A DNA stretch of 64,000 nt from an uncultured Kocuria sp. (GTDB lineage Bacteria > Actinomycetota > Actinomycetes > Actinomycetales > Micrococcaceae). The translations under genes and the position numbers were made by a program. This document shows, piece after piece, positions 22,844-32,866 of this stretch; the stretch's first letter is position 1; each line of letters opens with the position of its first letter. The stretch spans positions 168,204 to 232,203 of the forward strand of contig NZ_CANMRA010000003.1 in NCBI RefSeq assembly GCF_947500125.1. Reading direction: 5' to 3'. Below the pieces are notes generated by a model that did not search any database, was not told where the DNA came from, and saw only the letters and a program-made list of their open reading frames with translations.

Positions 22844-25800
22844 GGGAGCCCCGACGGTCGCCGGCGGGCAGGCCGAGATAGCGCCGGATCAACTCCGCCA
22901 CGGTGTCCGGGTCGGTGAAGACCTCGATCGTCCACAGGGTGAGGTAGTTCCAGCCGGTGCGCTCGAGCTGCTGGGGCCGCAGCCGGGAGCGCTCCCGCAC
23001 GGACAGGGCGGCGTTCTCCGCCGAGCCGTCGGACTGCCCGGCCACGGGGATCCGCAGCGGCCGGTCCTCGGCGCGGGCCCGGCCCGGCAGCACGGCTCCC
23101 GCGGACATCGACTCCGTGCCGGCCCACGCGACCAGGTCGAGGACGCCCGCGTAGTGCAGCCGCACCGAGGCCCCGCGCTCGCCGAGGCGGCGGGCGAGGT
23201 CGACCACCAGGGCGTCGTCGTGGGTGTCCCGCGCGTCCTCCTCCCCCGGGGGCGGCCCGCCGAGGTGCGCGGCGAGCACGCGGGCGAAGTCCCGGGCCCC
23301 GTGCTGGAGGCCCTTGCCCTCCATCTCGCCCGGGTGCAGCGAGGTCACGATGCGGGTGGTGTGGCGGGCGCGGGTCATCCCGAGCACGAAGTGCTGGCGG
23401 CCGTGCCGCTCGGACAGCGCCCCGAGGTACGGCACGGTGCGCCCGTTGGCCGTCTTGCCGAAGCCCAGCGAGAAGATGACCGTGTCCCGCACGATGCCCG
23501 CCGCCCGGTGCAGGTCGACCACCCGGAAGGACTCCGGGCCCGGGGCGAAGAACTCCGCGGCACCGGGCTCCTCGCGCATCCGCTGCCGGACGGCCTGCGC
23601 GATCCGCGCGGCGTGCACCGCGCTGGCCGTCACCACGGCCAGCGATCGGCGCGGATGGCGGGCCGCGTGCTCGAAGACGAGCTCCACGACGCGCCGCACC
23701 TCGGCGGCCGGCGCCTGGATGCCCTCGATCCCCGCGGTCAGGGCGCCCACGCCGTCCGGGACGTACTCCACGTCGAGGACGGGGGTGGCCCCGGTGACGG
23801 ACTCGCCGTGCGGGATCCGGTGCAGGCGTCCGCCGTAGAACTGCTCGTTGAGGTGGCGGAAGACCTGCTCGTCCATGGACCGGTACACGGTCCGCAGCGC
23901 CCGCTCCGGCACCACGCGGGAGAGGGCGTCGAAAGCGCTGTCCACCTCGACCACCGGCTGCGCGCCCGGGGCGGGGACCGCGGTGGGGGCCACCGTGAAC
24001 GGCTGCGGCCGGCCCAGGTGCGGGTCCCCGAAGGCGATGACCTGCCGGCACCGGGTCAGGGCCGGCAGCACGGCCGCGAGCGGGGAGCTCTCGGCGTCGA
24101 GCACCACCACGGCGTCGAACTCGTGGTCCTCGGGCAGGGCCGCGGAGAGCACCAGCGGACTGGCCGTCCAGACGGGCACCAGCGAGCCGATCAGCTCGCC
24201 CGCCGAGGACCCGACCTCCTCGAGCGGCGCGGCACCCGCCCGGAGCATCCGGCGCAGGGCGGCCGCCGCGCGCGGGGAGCGCCGCACGGTGCGCTGCCAG
24301 CGGTCGGCGAGCTCCCACAGGAGGCGGCCGGCTCCTGAGGCGACGTGGGCGGCGTCGGCCCGGCGGAACACGGACTCCGCCTTCCGCAGGGCGTGGCCCT
24401 CGGGCATCGCCAGGAAGTCGTCGCCGGTGATCATGGCCTCGAGCGTGGACTGCCACCAGGCGAGGTCGAACTCCCCGGGGACCTCCTCGCGGGGCACGGT
24501 GCGCCGGACGAGGTCGTCCACGAGCTCGCCGAGGCCCTGGCCGCGGAGCTCGTCGAGCAGGACGGTGCGCTCGGGCAGCACGGCGAGGTTCTCCTCGTCG
24601 TTGATGAGCCGGTCCAGGGTCTCCCGCAGCCGGTCGATCGGCTGCCCGAGGAGGTCGTCGCCGGTGGGCGATCCCTCGAGGGCGATGGCCAGGCCCTCGA
24701 GGTCCTCCACGAAGCGGGCCTGCACCGCCGCGAGCTCCTCGACGCGCTCGGAGACGACCGGGTGCTTCGACGACGTGGCCCACTCCCGCCACCGCTCCCG
24801 CTCCGACTGCACGCGCAGCAGCGCGCTGTGCAGGTCCGTGAGGTGCACCCCGTGCCGGATGTACTCCTTCGCGGCCTTGCGCAGCCGCGAGCGCTGCAGC
24901 CCGGTCATCTCGATCCCGTGCTCGCGCCGCCAGCCGGACCCGGCGGTGGCGGCGACCAGGTCCGTCACGGGCCGGTCGTAGATGTCGGGGGTGAAGCGGG
25001 TCAGGGAGTCCTGGACCTCCTGCAGCAGCCGCAGCTGCCGGCCCCACTCGGGCACGGTCGTGCCGCCGCGCAGCCCGCTCGTGGTCAGCACGTGCCGCAT
25101 CCCGGTCTCGAGGGTGGTCAGCTCCAGCAGCAGCGACTGGGCGAGCCGGTGCGCCTGGCGGGCCTCGTCCTCGTTGACCAGGCGCGCCCCGGTCCAGGGC
25201 CCGGCCAGGGTCCCGGCGTCGAAGGCGCCGAGCTCGGCGGCGCGCTCGAGCCGGGCGACCACGTCGCCCCGCTCGACGACGGCGTCGAGCACCGAGCGCG
25301 GGAAGCGCACCGACGTGGCGGGCGCCGGCCGGCGGGAGGTCAGCTCGGCGAGCGCCTGCACGGCCCGGTACGGGGAGACGGACCACCGCGGCCGGACGGT
25401 GTGCAGGGACCGCACGTGCTCGGCGAGCTGGTCGCGGCTGGTGCGCAGCGTCTCGTGCAGCTCGGTGAGGTCCGGGCGCTCCGTCCGCTCGTTGCGGGCG
25501 ACCGCCCGGATGAGCTGCTGGGCCACGTCGGCGTCGCTGAGCTGCGAGGACAGCGGCAGGACGGCGGTGCCCAGGCCCAGGCCGTCCATCCGCCGCCCGA
25601 ACGCGGCGAGCGTGGTGCGCCGCTCCCCCAGGACCAGGACGGTGCGGCCGGCGGCCACGAGGGTGCCCACCGTGTTGACGGCGGTGTCGAGCTGACCGGT
25701 GCCCGGGGCCGCGGTCACCACGAAGGAGTGCCCCTGCGCGGCGAGGTCGAGGACCTCCTGCTGGGGGCCGTCGGCGTCGAGCAGCAGCAGCTCGTCGGCG

Positions 25801-26627
25801 GGGTCGCGCTCGTCGAGCGGGGGCGCGTCGCTGGAGATCTCCTCGACCTGGGGGACTCGTCCGACCGCGGAGTCCTTGAGCCGGGCGAGGTCCCGCACGA
25901 CCGCGGTGCGGGCCACGACGGACAGGTCGGCGGGGCGGTCGTGCAGGTCCGCGAACGTGGAGACGAGCAGCTTGTGCTCGACGTGCATCCCGGGCACCGC
26001 CCCGGCCAGGGTGCGCAGCGTCTCGAGCGCGGGGGCCGGGTCGAGCCGCCGGGTGCCGTAGGCGAGCCGGGCGAGGTCCCCGGAGGTCAGGTCCACGCCG
26101 TGGTCCGCGGCCAGCCGGCGGACCATGGCGGGGTTGAGCCGGGCGGGGCCGACGAGCTGGAGCTCGAAGTCGTCGAGGTCCGGGCGCGGCTTCAGCGCGA
26201 GGGGCGCGAGCAGGACGGGCGCGATCCAGCGGCGCTGGCCGGCGCCGGTGGGGTCGGAGCCCCGGGGCCGGGCGAGCCAGGACGCGGTGCCGGCGGCGAG
26301 GTAGGCGGCGTCCAGCCCGTGGTTGACGGACAGCTCGTGGGTCTTGGTGCGCAGGGCCCGGGCGGCGCGCACGGCGTGCCCGTAGGCCTCGGGCTCGTGC
26401 ACGATCGTGGACAGGCGGGTGGGGCGGCCCATGAGCAGCTGCGCCTGGCCCGAGGAGTTGGCCTCGGTGAGGTCGATGCACACGTTGTCGACCTGGTTGA
26501 AGTCCAGCAGCGTGTCCGGACCGGTGTAGGCGTCCATCTGGCGGGTCCAGGGCTGCAGCGAGACGCGCGGGGGCTGCGCCCCGGAGGGGTCCGACTCCTG
26601 GGGGGTGCGGTCGGCTCCGATCGACAT
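22833..26627 (-). CDS. DUF4011-like/superfamily 1 helicase-like protein with degenerate catalytic motifs
   Basis: A 1264-residue protein. The N-terminus resembles DUF4011 (DAYTGPDTLLDFNQV, ANSSGQAQLLMGRPTRLSTI). An SF1 helicase-like core follows from about residue 280. The Walker A position reads APGTGQLDTAVN (25680-25727), without the Lys and Ser/Thr. The motif II position reads VVVLDAESSPL where this type normally has DEAS. The motif III position is FGDPHLGRP. Later motifs are closer to the family (TVYRSMDEQVF; VIFSLGFGKT; GMTRARHT). The last about 120 residues resemble an MTES_1575/Vsr-like nuclease fold, but its E-x-D acidic pair is not evident. ATG 26627 has AGGAGGAG. It is long, intact and well started, so not an obvious pseudogene. 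Confidence 0.75.
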   Translation of the reverse strand: MSIGADRTPQESDPSGAQPPRVSLQPWTRQMDAYTGPDTLLDFNQVDNVCIDLTEANSSGQAQLLMGRPTRLSTIVHEPEAYGHAVRAARALRTKTHELSVNHGLDAAYLAAGTASWLARPRGSDPTGAGQRRWIAPVLLAPLALKPRPDLDDFELQLVGPARLNPAMVRRLAADHGVDLTSGDLARLAYGTRRLDPAPALETLRTLAGAVPGMHVEHKLLVSTFADLHDRPADLSVVARTAVVRDLARLKDSAVGRVPQVEEISSDAPPLDERDPADELLLLDADGPQQEVLDLAAQGHSFVVTAAPGTGQLDTAVNTVGTLVAAGRTVLVLGERRTTLAAFGRRMDGLGLGTAVLPLSSQLSDADVAQQLIRAVARNERTERPDLTELHETLRTSRDQLAEHVRSLHTVRPRWSVSPYRAVQALAELTSRRPAPATSVRFPRSVLDAVVERGDVVARLERAAELGAFDAGTLAGPWTGARLVNEDEARQAHRLAQSLLLELTTLETGMRHVLTTSGLRGGTTVPEWGRQLRLLQEVQDSLTRFTPDIYDRPVTDLVAATAGSGWRREHGIEMTGLQRSRLRKAAKEYIRHGVHLTDLHSALLRVQSERERWREWATSSKHPVVSERVEELAAVQARFVEDLEGLAIALEGSPTGDDLLGQPIDRLRETLDRLINDEENLAVLPERTVLLDELRGQGLGELVDDLVRRTVPREEVPGEFDLAWWQSTLEAMITGDDFLAMPEGHALRKAESVFRRADAAHVASGAGRLLWELADRWQRTVRRSPRAAAALRRMLRAGAAPLEEVGSSAGELIGSLVPVWTASPLVLSAALPEDHEFDAVVVLDAESSPLAAVLPALTRCRQVIAFGDPHLGRPQPFTVAPTAVPAPGAQPVVEVDSAFDALSRVVPERALRTVYRSMDEQVFRHLNEQFYGGRLHRIPHGESVTGATPVLDVEYVPDGVGALTAGIEGIQAPAAEVRRVVELVFEHAARHPRRSLAVVTASAVHAARIAQAVRQRMREEPGAAEFFAPGPESFRVVDLHRAAGIVRDTVIFSLGFGKTANGRTVPYLGALSERHGRQHFVLGMTRARHTTRIVTSLHPGEMEGKGLQHGARDFARVLAAHLGGPPPGEEDARDTHDDALVVDLARRLGERGASVRLHYAGVLDLVAWAGTESMSAGAVLPGRARAEDRPLRIPVAGQSDGSAENAALSVRERSRLRPQQLERTGWNYLTLWTIEVFTDPDTVAELIRRYLGLPAGDRRGSRAG

Positions 26628-26675
26628 GGTTCTCCTCCTGCGCCTCGGCCCGGGGGCCGGGCACCGCTCACGCAC

Positions 26676-26707
26676 GGGTCGAGCGGTCCGTGCGGACCGC
26701 TCGACCC
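26676..26707 (-). terminator. Terminator hairpin of guaA
   Basis: Inverted repeat of GGGTCGAGCGGTCCG and its complement around a 2-nt centre (effective loop about 6). It lies 53 bases beyond the guaA stop and 49 before the helicase-like ATG. Confidence 0.75.
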
Positions 26708-26759
26708 CGGCTGCTCGTGTTCCGCCCGTGCGGGGCGGGCGCTGGGCCCGCGCCCGGGC

Positions 26760-28358
26760 CTACTCCCACTCGATGGTGCCCGGGGGCTTGGACGTGACGT
26801 CCAGGACCACCCGGTTGACCTCTTCGACCTCGTTGGTGATGCGGTTGGAGACCCGGGCCAGCAGGTCGTAGGGCAGACGGGACCAGTCGGCGGTCATCGC
26901 GTCCTCGCTCGAGACGGGCCGCAGCACGATGGGGTGCCCGTACGTGCGGCCGTCGCCCTGCACGCCCACCGAGCGCACGTCCGCCAGGAGCACGACCGGC
27001 ATCTGCCAGACCTCGTCGTCGAGCCCGGCGCGGGTGAGCTCCTCGCGGGCGATGGCGTCGGCCCGGCGCAGGATCGCGAGGTTGGTCTCGCTGACCTCCC
27101 CGATGATGCGGATGCCGAGCCCGGGGCCGGGGAACGGCTGGCGGCCGACGATCTCGTGGGGCAGGCCGAGCTCGCGCCCCACGGCCCGGACCTCGTCCTT
27201 GAACAGCGTGCGCAGCGGCTCGACCAGCTCGAACTGCAGGTCCTCGGGCAGCCCGCCCACGTTGTGGTGGCTCTTGATGTTGGCGGCGCCCTCCCCGCCG
27301 CCGGACTCCACGACGTCGGGGTAGAGGGTGCCCTGGACCAGGAAGCGCACGGGCTCGCCCTCCTGGGCGGCGGTCCGGGCGACCTCCTCCGCGGCGGCCT
27401 CGAAGGAGCGGATGAACTCCCGGCCGATGATCTTGCGCTTCTGCTCGGGGTCGGTGACGCCGGCGAGCGCGGTGAGGAAGCGCTCCTTCTCCTCGGCGAC
27501 GTAGAGGTTGACGCCGGTCGCGGCGACGAAGTCCTGCTCGACCTGCTCGGCCTCGCCCTCGCGCAGCAGCCCGTGGTCCACGAACACGCACGTGAGCTGG
27601 TCGCCCACGGCCCGCTGGACCAGGGCGGCGGCCACGGCGGAGTCCACGCCGCCGGAGAGCCCGCAGATCACGGACGCGGTGCCGACCTGCTCGCGGATCC
27701 GCTGGACGTGCTCCTCGATGATGTTGCCGGTCGACCAGGTGGGCTCGACCTGCGCGCCCTCGAACAGGAAGTGCTCGAGCACCTGCTGCCCGTGCACGGA
27801 GTGCTTGACCTCCGGGTGCCACTGCACGCCGTAGAGCCGGCGGGCGTGATCGGCGAAGGCGGCCACCGGGGTCGTCTCCGTGGAGGCGAGGACCTCGAAG
27901 CCGGCGGGGGCCTCGACGACCGAGTCGCCGTGGCTCATCCAGACGGTCTGGGTGCCGGGCGAGCCCTCCAGGATGGAGGCCGCGGGCCCGCCCACGGCGG
28001 TGGCGGTGGTCGCCCCGTACTCGCGGGCGCCGGTGTGGGCGACGGTCCCCCCGAGGGCCTGCGCCATGGCCTGGAAGCCGTAGCAGATGCCGAGGACGGG
28101 CACGCCGGCCTCGAAGAGCGCCGCGTCCTGCTGCGGCGCGTCCTCGGCGTAGACGGAGGAGGGGCCGCCCGAGAGGATGATCGCCGCCGGGTTCTTGGCG
28201 AGGATCTGCTCGGTCGACCAGGTGTGGGGGACGATCTCGGAATAGACACTGGCCTCGCGGACCCGGCGGGCGATCAGCTGCGCGTACTGCGCGCCGTAGT
28301 CGACCACCAGGACCGGGCGCTGCTCCAGATCGGTGCGGGTCTCAGCTGTTTCGGTCAC
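26760..28358 (-). CDS. guaA: GMP synthase (glutamine-hydrolysing)
   Basis: A 532-residue GuaA, which turns XMP to GMP. The class I glutamine amidotransferase domain is at about 20-205 ([12 protein letters not shown] holding the nucleophile Cys, and [12 protein letters not shown] for the His/Glu). The ATP-pyrophosphatase domain starts at about 220 with the P-loop [13 protein letters not shown]. The dimerisation domain ends [19 protein letters not shown] 28358 is taken as the start because TAGGAT sits 7 nt upstream and the in-frame ATG 28367 overlaps it. guaB and guaB3 lie upstream on the same strand. Confidence 0.97.
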   Translation of the reverse strand: MTETAETRTDLEQRPVLVVDYGAQYAQLIARRVREASVYSEIVPHTWSTEQILAKNPAAIILSGGPSSVYAEDAPQQDAALFEAGVPVLGICYGFQAMAQALGGTVAHTGAREYGATTATAVGGPAASILEGSPGTQTVWMSHGDSVVEAPAGFEVLASTETTPVAAFADHARRLYGVQWHPEVKHSVHGQQVLEHFLFEGAQVEPTWSTGNIIEEHVQRIREQVGTASVICGLSGGVDSAVAAALVQRAVGDQLTCVFVDHGLLREGEAEQVEQDFVAATGVNLYVAEEKERFLTALAGVTDPEQKRKIIGREFIRSFEAAAEEVARTAAQEGEPVRFLVQGTLYPDVVESGGGEGAANIKSHHNVGGLPEDLQFELVEPLRTLFKDEVRAVGRELGLPHEIVGRQPFPGPGLGIRIIGEVSETNLAILRRADAIAREELTRAGLDDEVWQMPVVLLADVRSVGVQGDGRTYGHPIVLRPVSSEDAMTADWSRLPYDLLARVSNRITNEVEEVNRVVLDVTSKPPGTIEWE

Positions 28359-28365
28359 GCCCTCC

Positions 28366-28371
28366 ATCCTA
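28366..28371 (-). promoter_or_regulatory. -10 box of guaA (leaderless candidate)
   Basis: TAGGAT on the minus strand, then GGAGGGC (7 nt), then GTG 28358. The GGAGGG could also be read as a close Shine-Dalgarno. Confidence 0.5.
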
Positions 28372-28390
28372 GGCCAGGCGCGGGACCGGC

Positions 28391-28987
28391 TCAGTACCGC
28401 TTGGCGGCCTTCGGGTTGGCGCGCAGCTCGGCGGTGGTGGAGGCGTGGATCTTGCGCTCCACCACGAAGGAGAGGAACGGCACCACGCCGCCCAGGGCCA
28501 TGACCACGAGCTGCGGGAAGGGCCAGCGCATGAGCGTCCAGATCCGGAAGCAGGAGATGAGGTAGACCACGTAGAACCAGCCGTGCACGATGAGGATCCA
28601 CGTGGAGATGTTGACCCCGCCGGCGAGGTTCTCGAGCTCGAGGTCCTGCCAGCCGAGGGCCACGGTCTGCCCGGTGGCCCGGTCGGTGCCGCCCGCGACG
28701 AGGTCGTAGCCCAGTCCGTAGCGGGTGATCATCTCGGCCACGAGCAGCAGCAGGAACGTCCCGGAGATCCAGGCGCAGACCATGTAGAAGCCCAGGGCGC
28801 CGCGGATCTGGGCCTCGGTGCCCCCGAAGCGGCGGCGCGGCTGCAGGGCGGCCGCCCGGCGCGGGACGCGACCCGGGGACGCCGCCTCCGAGGGCCGGGC
28901 GTCCGGCGGCAGGGAGACGCGCACCCCGTCGGTGCGCTCCTTCGGCGAGGGCGCCGGGGAGGGGGTCGGCTGCGTGGGTTCAGTCAT
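28391..28987 (-). CDS. DUF3817 membrane protein
   Basis: A 198-residue protein. The first 65 residues are charged and proline rich. A DUF3817-type membrane domain with three spans follows. They lie near [40 protein letters not shown] and [20 protein letters not shown], and the end is [20 protein letters not shown]. The function is unknown. In my recollection DUF3817 genes often sit next to purine and SURF1 genes in actinobacteria. ATG 28987 overlaps the SURF1 3' end by 8 bases, so translation is coupled. Only 32 bases separate its stop from the guaA start. Confidence 0.85.
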   Translation of the reverse strand: MTEPTQPTPSPAPSPKERTDGVRVSLPPDARPSEAASPGRVPRRAAALQPRRRFGGTEAQIRGALGFYMVCAWISGTFLLLLVAEMITRYGLGYDLVAGGTDRATGQTVALGWQDLELENLAGGVNISTWILIVHGWFYVVYLISCFRIWTLMRWPFPQLVVMALGGVVPFLSFVVERKIHASTTAELRANPKAAKRY

Positions 28988-30005
28988 GGTGGGCTCCGGT
29001 CCTGTCCTGGGTCCTGTCGTGGGTCCTGGGCTCGCGCGCCCGGTCGCCGGGCTGGTCGTCGAACCAGTAGTACTCCCCCGCCTCGGGGTCGTAGTAGTAG
29101 TAGCGGCCGCTGGCCTCGTCGTAGTAGTAGTCGCCGTGGAACGAGCCGTCGGACGAGCCGCCGGACGAGTCACCGGAGGAGTCGCCCTCGAAGTAGAAGT
29201 ACTCCTCCGGGTTCTGCTCGCGCTGCCACTCGTCGCGCACGAACCGCCACCAGATGTAGAGGGCGAACCCGGCGAAGACCACCCACTCGACCGCGTAGAA
29301 GACGTTGAGCAGGTTGACGGACTCGTCCGTGGGCTGCTGGTCGATGTCGAGCCGGGACAGCTCCGGGCTCAGCAGCGCGGCGTCCGGGGCGAGGGTCCCG
29401 TCCTCGGCGAGCGGCGGCGGCGCGGGGGCGGGGTTCTCGGCGAAGGCGGCCACGTACCCGGACCACAGCGGGGCGTCCCAGAGGTTGGTGAGCTGCGCCG
29501 GGGACACCGTGCGCACCTGCCCGGCGGGCAGGTCCTCGCCCGGCACCGGGCCCTCGGCGGGCAGGTACCGCCCGACGAGGTCGACGGCGCCCTCCGGCTC
29601 CTCCGGCACCGACGCGGGGTCGGCGATCCAGCCGCGGGCCACCGCGAGGGTCAGCTCGCCGCCGGCGTCCGGCCACAGGTCCGCGCTGCCCGGCACGGTG
29701 AGGGCGGTGACCGCCCACCAGCCCTCCGCGCCGTCCTGCAGCCGCCCCGGGACCAGGACGGTGGACCCGTCCCGGTACTCGCCGGTGACGGTGACGAGCT
29801 GGTCGGCCTGCTCGGCGGTCACGGGGGCACCGGCCTCGACGGCCTCGGCCAGCGGGACGGCCACGTCCTTCGCGGGGTCCGCGACCGTGCGGGACTGCTC
29901 GCTCGACTCCAGCTGCCACTGGCTCAGCAGCACGAATCCCACGGCCAGCCCGAGACTCACGATCAGGGCGAGGATCGAGCGGGGGCGCAGGGCGGTCGTG
30001 AGCAC
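28980..30005 (-). CDS. SURF1 family cytochrome oxidase assembly protein with Tyr-rich C-terminal tail
   Basis: A 341-residue SURF1-like protein. There are two spans, at about 11-31 (ILALIVSLGLAVGFVLLSQW) and about 233-253 (EWVVFAGFALYIWWRFV). Between them is an extracytoplasmic domain with SURF1 features (VTVTGEYRDGSTVLVPGR; TALTVPGSADLWPDAGGE; AVARGWIADP). SURF1 helps insert heme into haem-copper oxidases. After the second span comes an odd cytoplasmic tail of about 70 residues with clusters of Tyr separated by Asp/Glu/Gly (DYYYDEASGRYYYYDPEAG). GTG 30005 has TAGCCT 6 nt upstream. Confidence 0.87.
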   Translation of the reverse strand: MLTTALRPRSILALIVSLGLAVGFVLLSQWQLESSEQSRTVADPAKDVAVPLAEAVEAGAPVTAEQADQLVTVTGEYRDGSTVLVPGRLQDGAEGWWAVTALTVPGSADLWPDAGGELTLAVARGWIADPASVPEEPEGAVDLVGRYLPAEGPVPGEDLPAGQVRTVSPAQLTNLWDAPLWSGYVAAFAENPAPAPPPLAEDGTLAPDAALLSPELSRLDIDQQPTDESVNLLNVFYAVEWVVFAGFALYIWWRFVRDEWQREQNPEEYFYFEGDSSGDSSGGSSDGSFHGDYYYDEASGRYYYYDPEAGEYYWFDDQPGDRAREPRTHDRTQDRTGAHHD

Positions 30006-30011
30006 CCGTCA

Positions 30012-30017
30012 AGGCTA
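30012..30017 (-). promoter_or_regulatory. -10 box of the SURF1 gene (leaderless candidate)
   Basis: TAGCCT on the minus strand, then TGACGG (6 nt), then GTG 30005. Confidence 0.55.
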
Positions 30018-30049
30018 GTGCGCCTTCCTGGACGTTCGCCAGTTCCGCG

Positions 30050-30090
30050 CGGGGCCCGCGCCGCGCCGGCGGGGCGCGGCGCGGGCCCCG
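30050..30090 (-). terminator. Terminator hairpin of guaB3
   Basis: A perfect 18-bp GC stem (CGGGGCCCGCGCCGCGCC and complement) with a 5-nt loop. It lies just beyond the guaB3 stop and before the SURF1 promoter. Confidence 0.75.
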
Positions 30091-30105
30091 CCGGGGCGGC
30101 GCGGC

Positions 30106-31227
30106 TCAGCCGCGGATGACCACCTCGGCGCGCTGGAACTCCTTGAGCTCCAGGTACCCGGTGGTGGCCATCGAGCGGCGCAGCGCGCCCACGAGGTTGG
30201 AGGTGCCGTCCACGTGGCGGGACGGCCCGAAGAGGACCTCCTGCAGGGGGCCCACGGTGCCCACGCGGGTGCGGAGCCCGCGCGGCAGCTGCCCGTGGTG
30301 GGCCTCCGCGCCCCAGTGCCAGCCCTGCCCGGGCGCCTCCTCCGTGCGGGCCAGCGCGGTGCCGAGCATCACGGCGTCCGCGCCCATGGCGAGCGCCTTG
30401 ACGATGTCCCCGGAGACCCCCACGCCGCCGTCGGCGATGACGTGGACGTAGCGCCCGCCGGACTCGTCGAGGTAGTCCCGGCGGGCGGCCGCGACGTCGG
30501 AGATCGCGGTGGCCATGGCCGCGTGGATCCCGAGGGTGTTCTGGATGCGCATCGAGGCACCGCCGCCGAAGCCCACGAGCACGCCGGCCGCGCCCGTGCG
30601 CATGAGGTGCAGCGCCGGCGTGTAGCCCGCGGCGCCGCCCACGATCACCGGGACGTCGAGGTCGTAGATGAACTTCTTGAGGTCCAGCGGCTCCTGGTTG
30701 CGGGAGACGTGCTCCGCGGAGACCGTGGTCCCGCGGATCACGAAGACGTCCACGCCGGCGTCCAGGACGGTGCGGTAGTGCTCCACCGTGCGCTGCGGCG
30801 TCAGGGAGCCCGCGACGATGACGCCCGACTCCCGGATCTGCGCCAGCCGGGCCGTGATCAGCTCCGGCTGGACGGGGGCCTCGTAGAGCTCCTGCATCCG
30901 GCGCGTGGAGGCCGGGGCGTCCTCGCCGGAGAGCTCCGCGATCTCGTCGAGCACCGGCTGCGGGTCCTCGTAGCGGGTCCACAGCCCCTCGAGGTCCAGC
31001 ACGCCCAGTCCCCCGGCCCGGCCGAGCGCGATGGCCGTCTCCGGGGACGTCGCCGAGTCCATCGGGGCGCCCAGGAACGGGATGGAGAACCGGTAGGCGT
31101 CGATCTGCCAGTCCGTGGACACGTCCCGGGGGTCGCGCGTGCGGCGCGACGGGACGAGGGCGATCTCGTCCAGGGAGAAGGTGCGGCGGGCGCGTTTGGA
31201 GCGGCCGATCTCGATGTCGTAGCTCAT
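30106..31227 (-). CDS. guaB3: GuaB3 family IMP dehydrogenase-related protein
   Basis: A 373-residue GuaB3. The barrel is complete without CBS domains. It has EIGRSKRARRTFSLDEIALV, VSTDWQIDAYRFSIPFLGAP and APMDSATSPETAIALGR, and later HVIADGGVGVSGDIVKALAM and GWHWGAEAHHGQLPRGLRTR. At the position of the IMPDH catalytic loop it reads GFGGGASMRIQNTLG, without the catalytic Cys that guaB has. Many actinobacteria keep both GuaB and GuaB3, and the role of the second is debated. AAAGGA precedes ATG 31227. It follows guaB by 34 bases, so an operon is likely. Confidence 0.93.
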   Translation of the reverse strand: MSYDIEIGRSKRARRTFSLDEIALVPSRRTRDPRDVSTDWQIDAYRFSIPFLGAPMDSATSPETAIALGRAGGLGVLDLEGLWTRYEDPQPVLDEIAELSGEDAPASTRRMQELYEAPVQPELITARLAQIRESGVIVAGSLTPQRTVEHYRTVLDAGVDVFVIRGTTVSAEHVSRNQEPLDLKKFIYDLDVPVIVGGAAGYTPALHLMRTGAAGVLVGFGGGASMRIQNTLGIHAAMATAISDVAAARRDYLDESGGRYVHVIADGGVGVSGDIVKALAMGADAVMLGTALARTEEAPGQGWHWGAEAHHGQLPRGLRTRVGTVGPLQEVLFGPSRHVDGTSNLVGALRRSMATTGYLELKEFQRAEVVIRG

Positions 31228-31261
31228 GGTGTCCTTTCCGAACGGTGCCGCGGACGGTCGC

Positions 31262-32866
<1,605 letters not shown>

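Noticed and set aside
22833..26627. Calling the helicase-like gene a pseudogene because its Walker motifs are altered
   Set aside because: There is no frameshift or stop in 3.8 kb, the start is strong, and codon use matches the neighbours. Loss of activity is not the same as loss of the gene.
22381..26664. A 1400-codon frame on the same strand as the helicase-like gene but in another frame
   Set aside because: The translation is Arg/Pro/Gly/Ala rich without motifs, whereas the overlapping frame has recognisable family sequence and a good ribosome-binding site.
24345..28565. A plus-strand 1400-codon frame opposite the helicase-like gene and guaA
   Set aside because: It lies opposite guaA, whose motifs are certain. 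The composition is typical of an antisense shadow.
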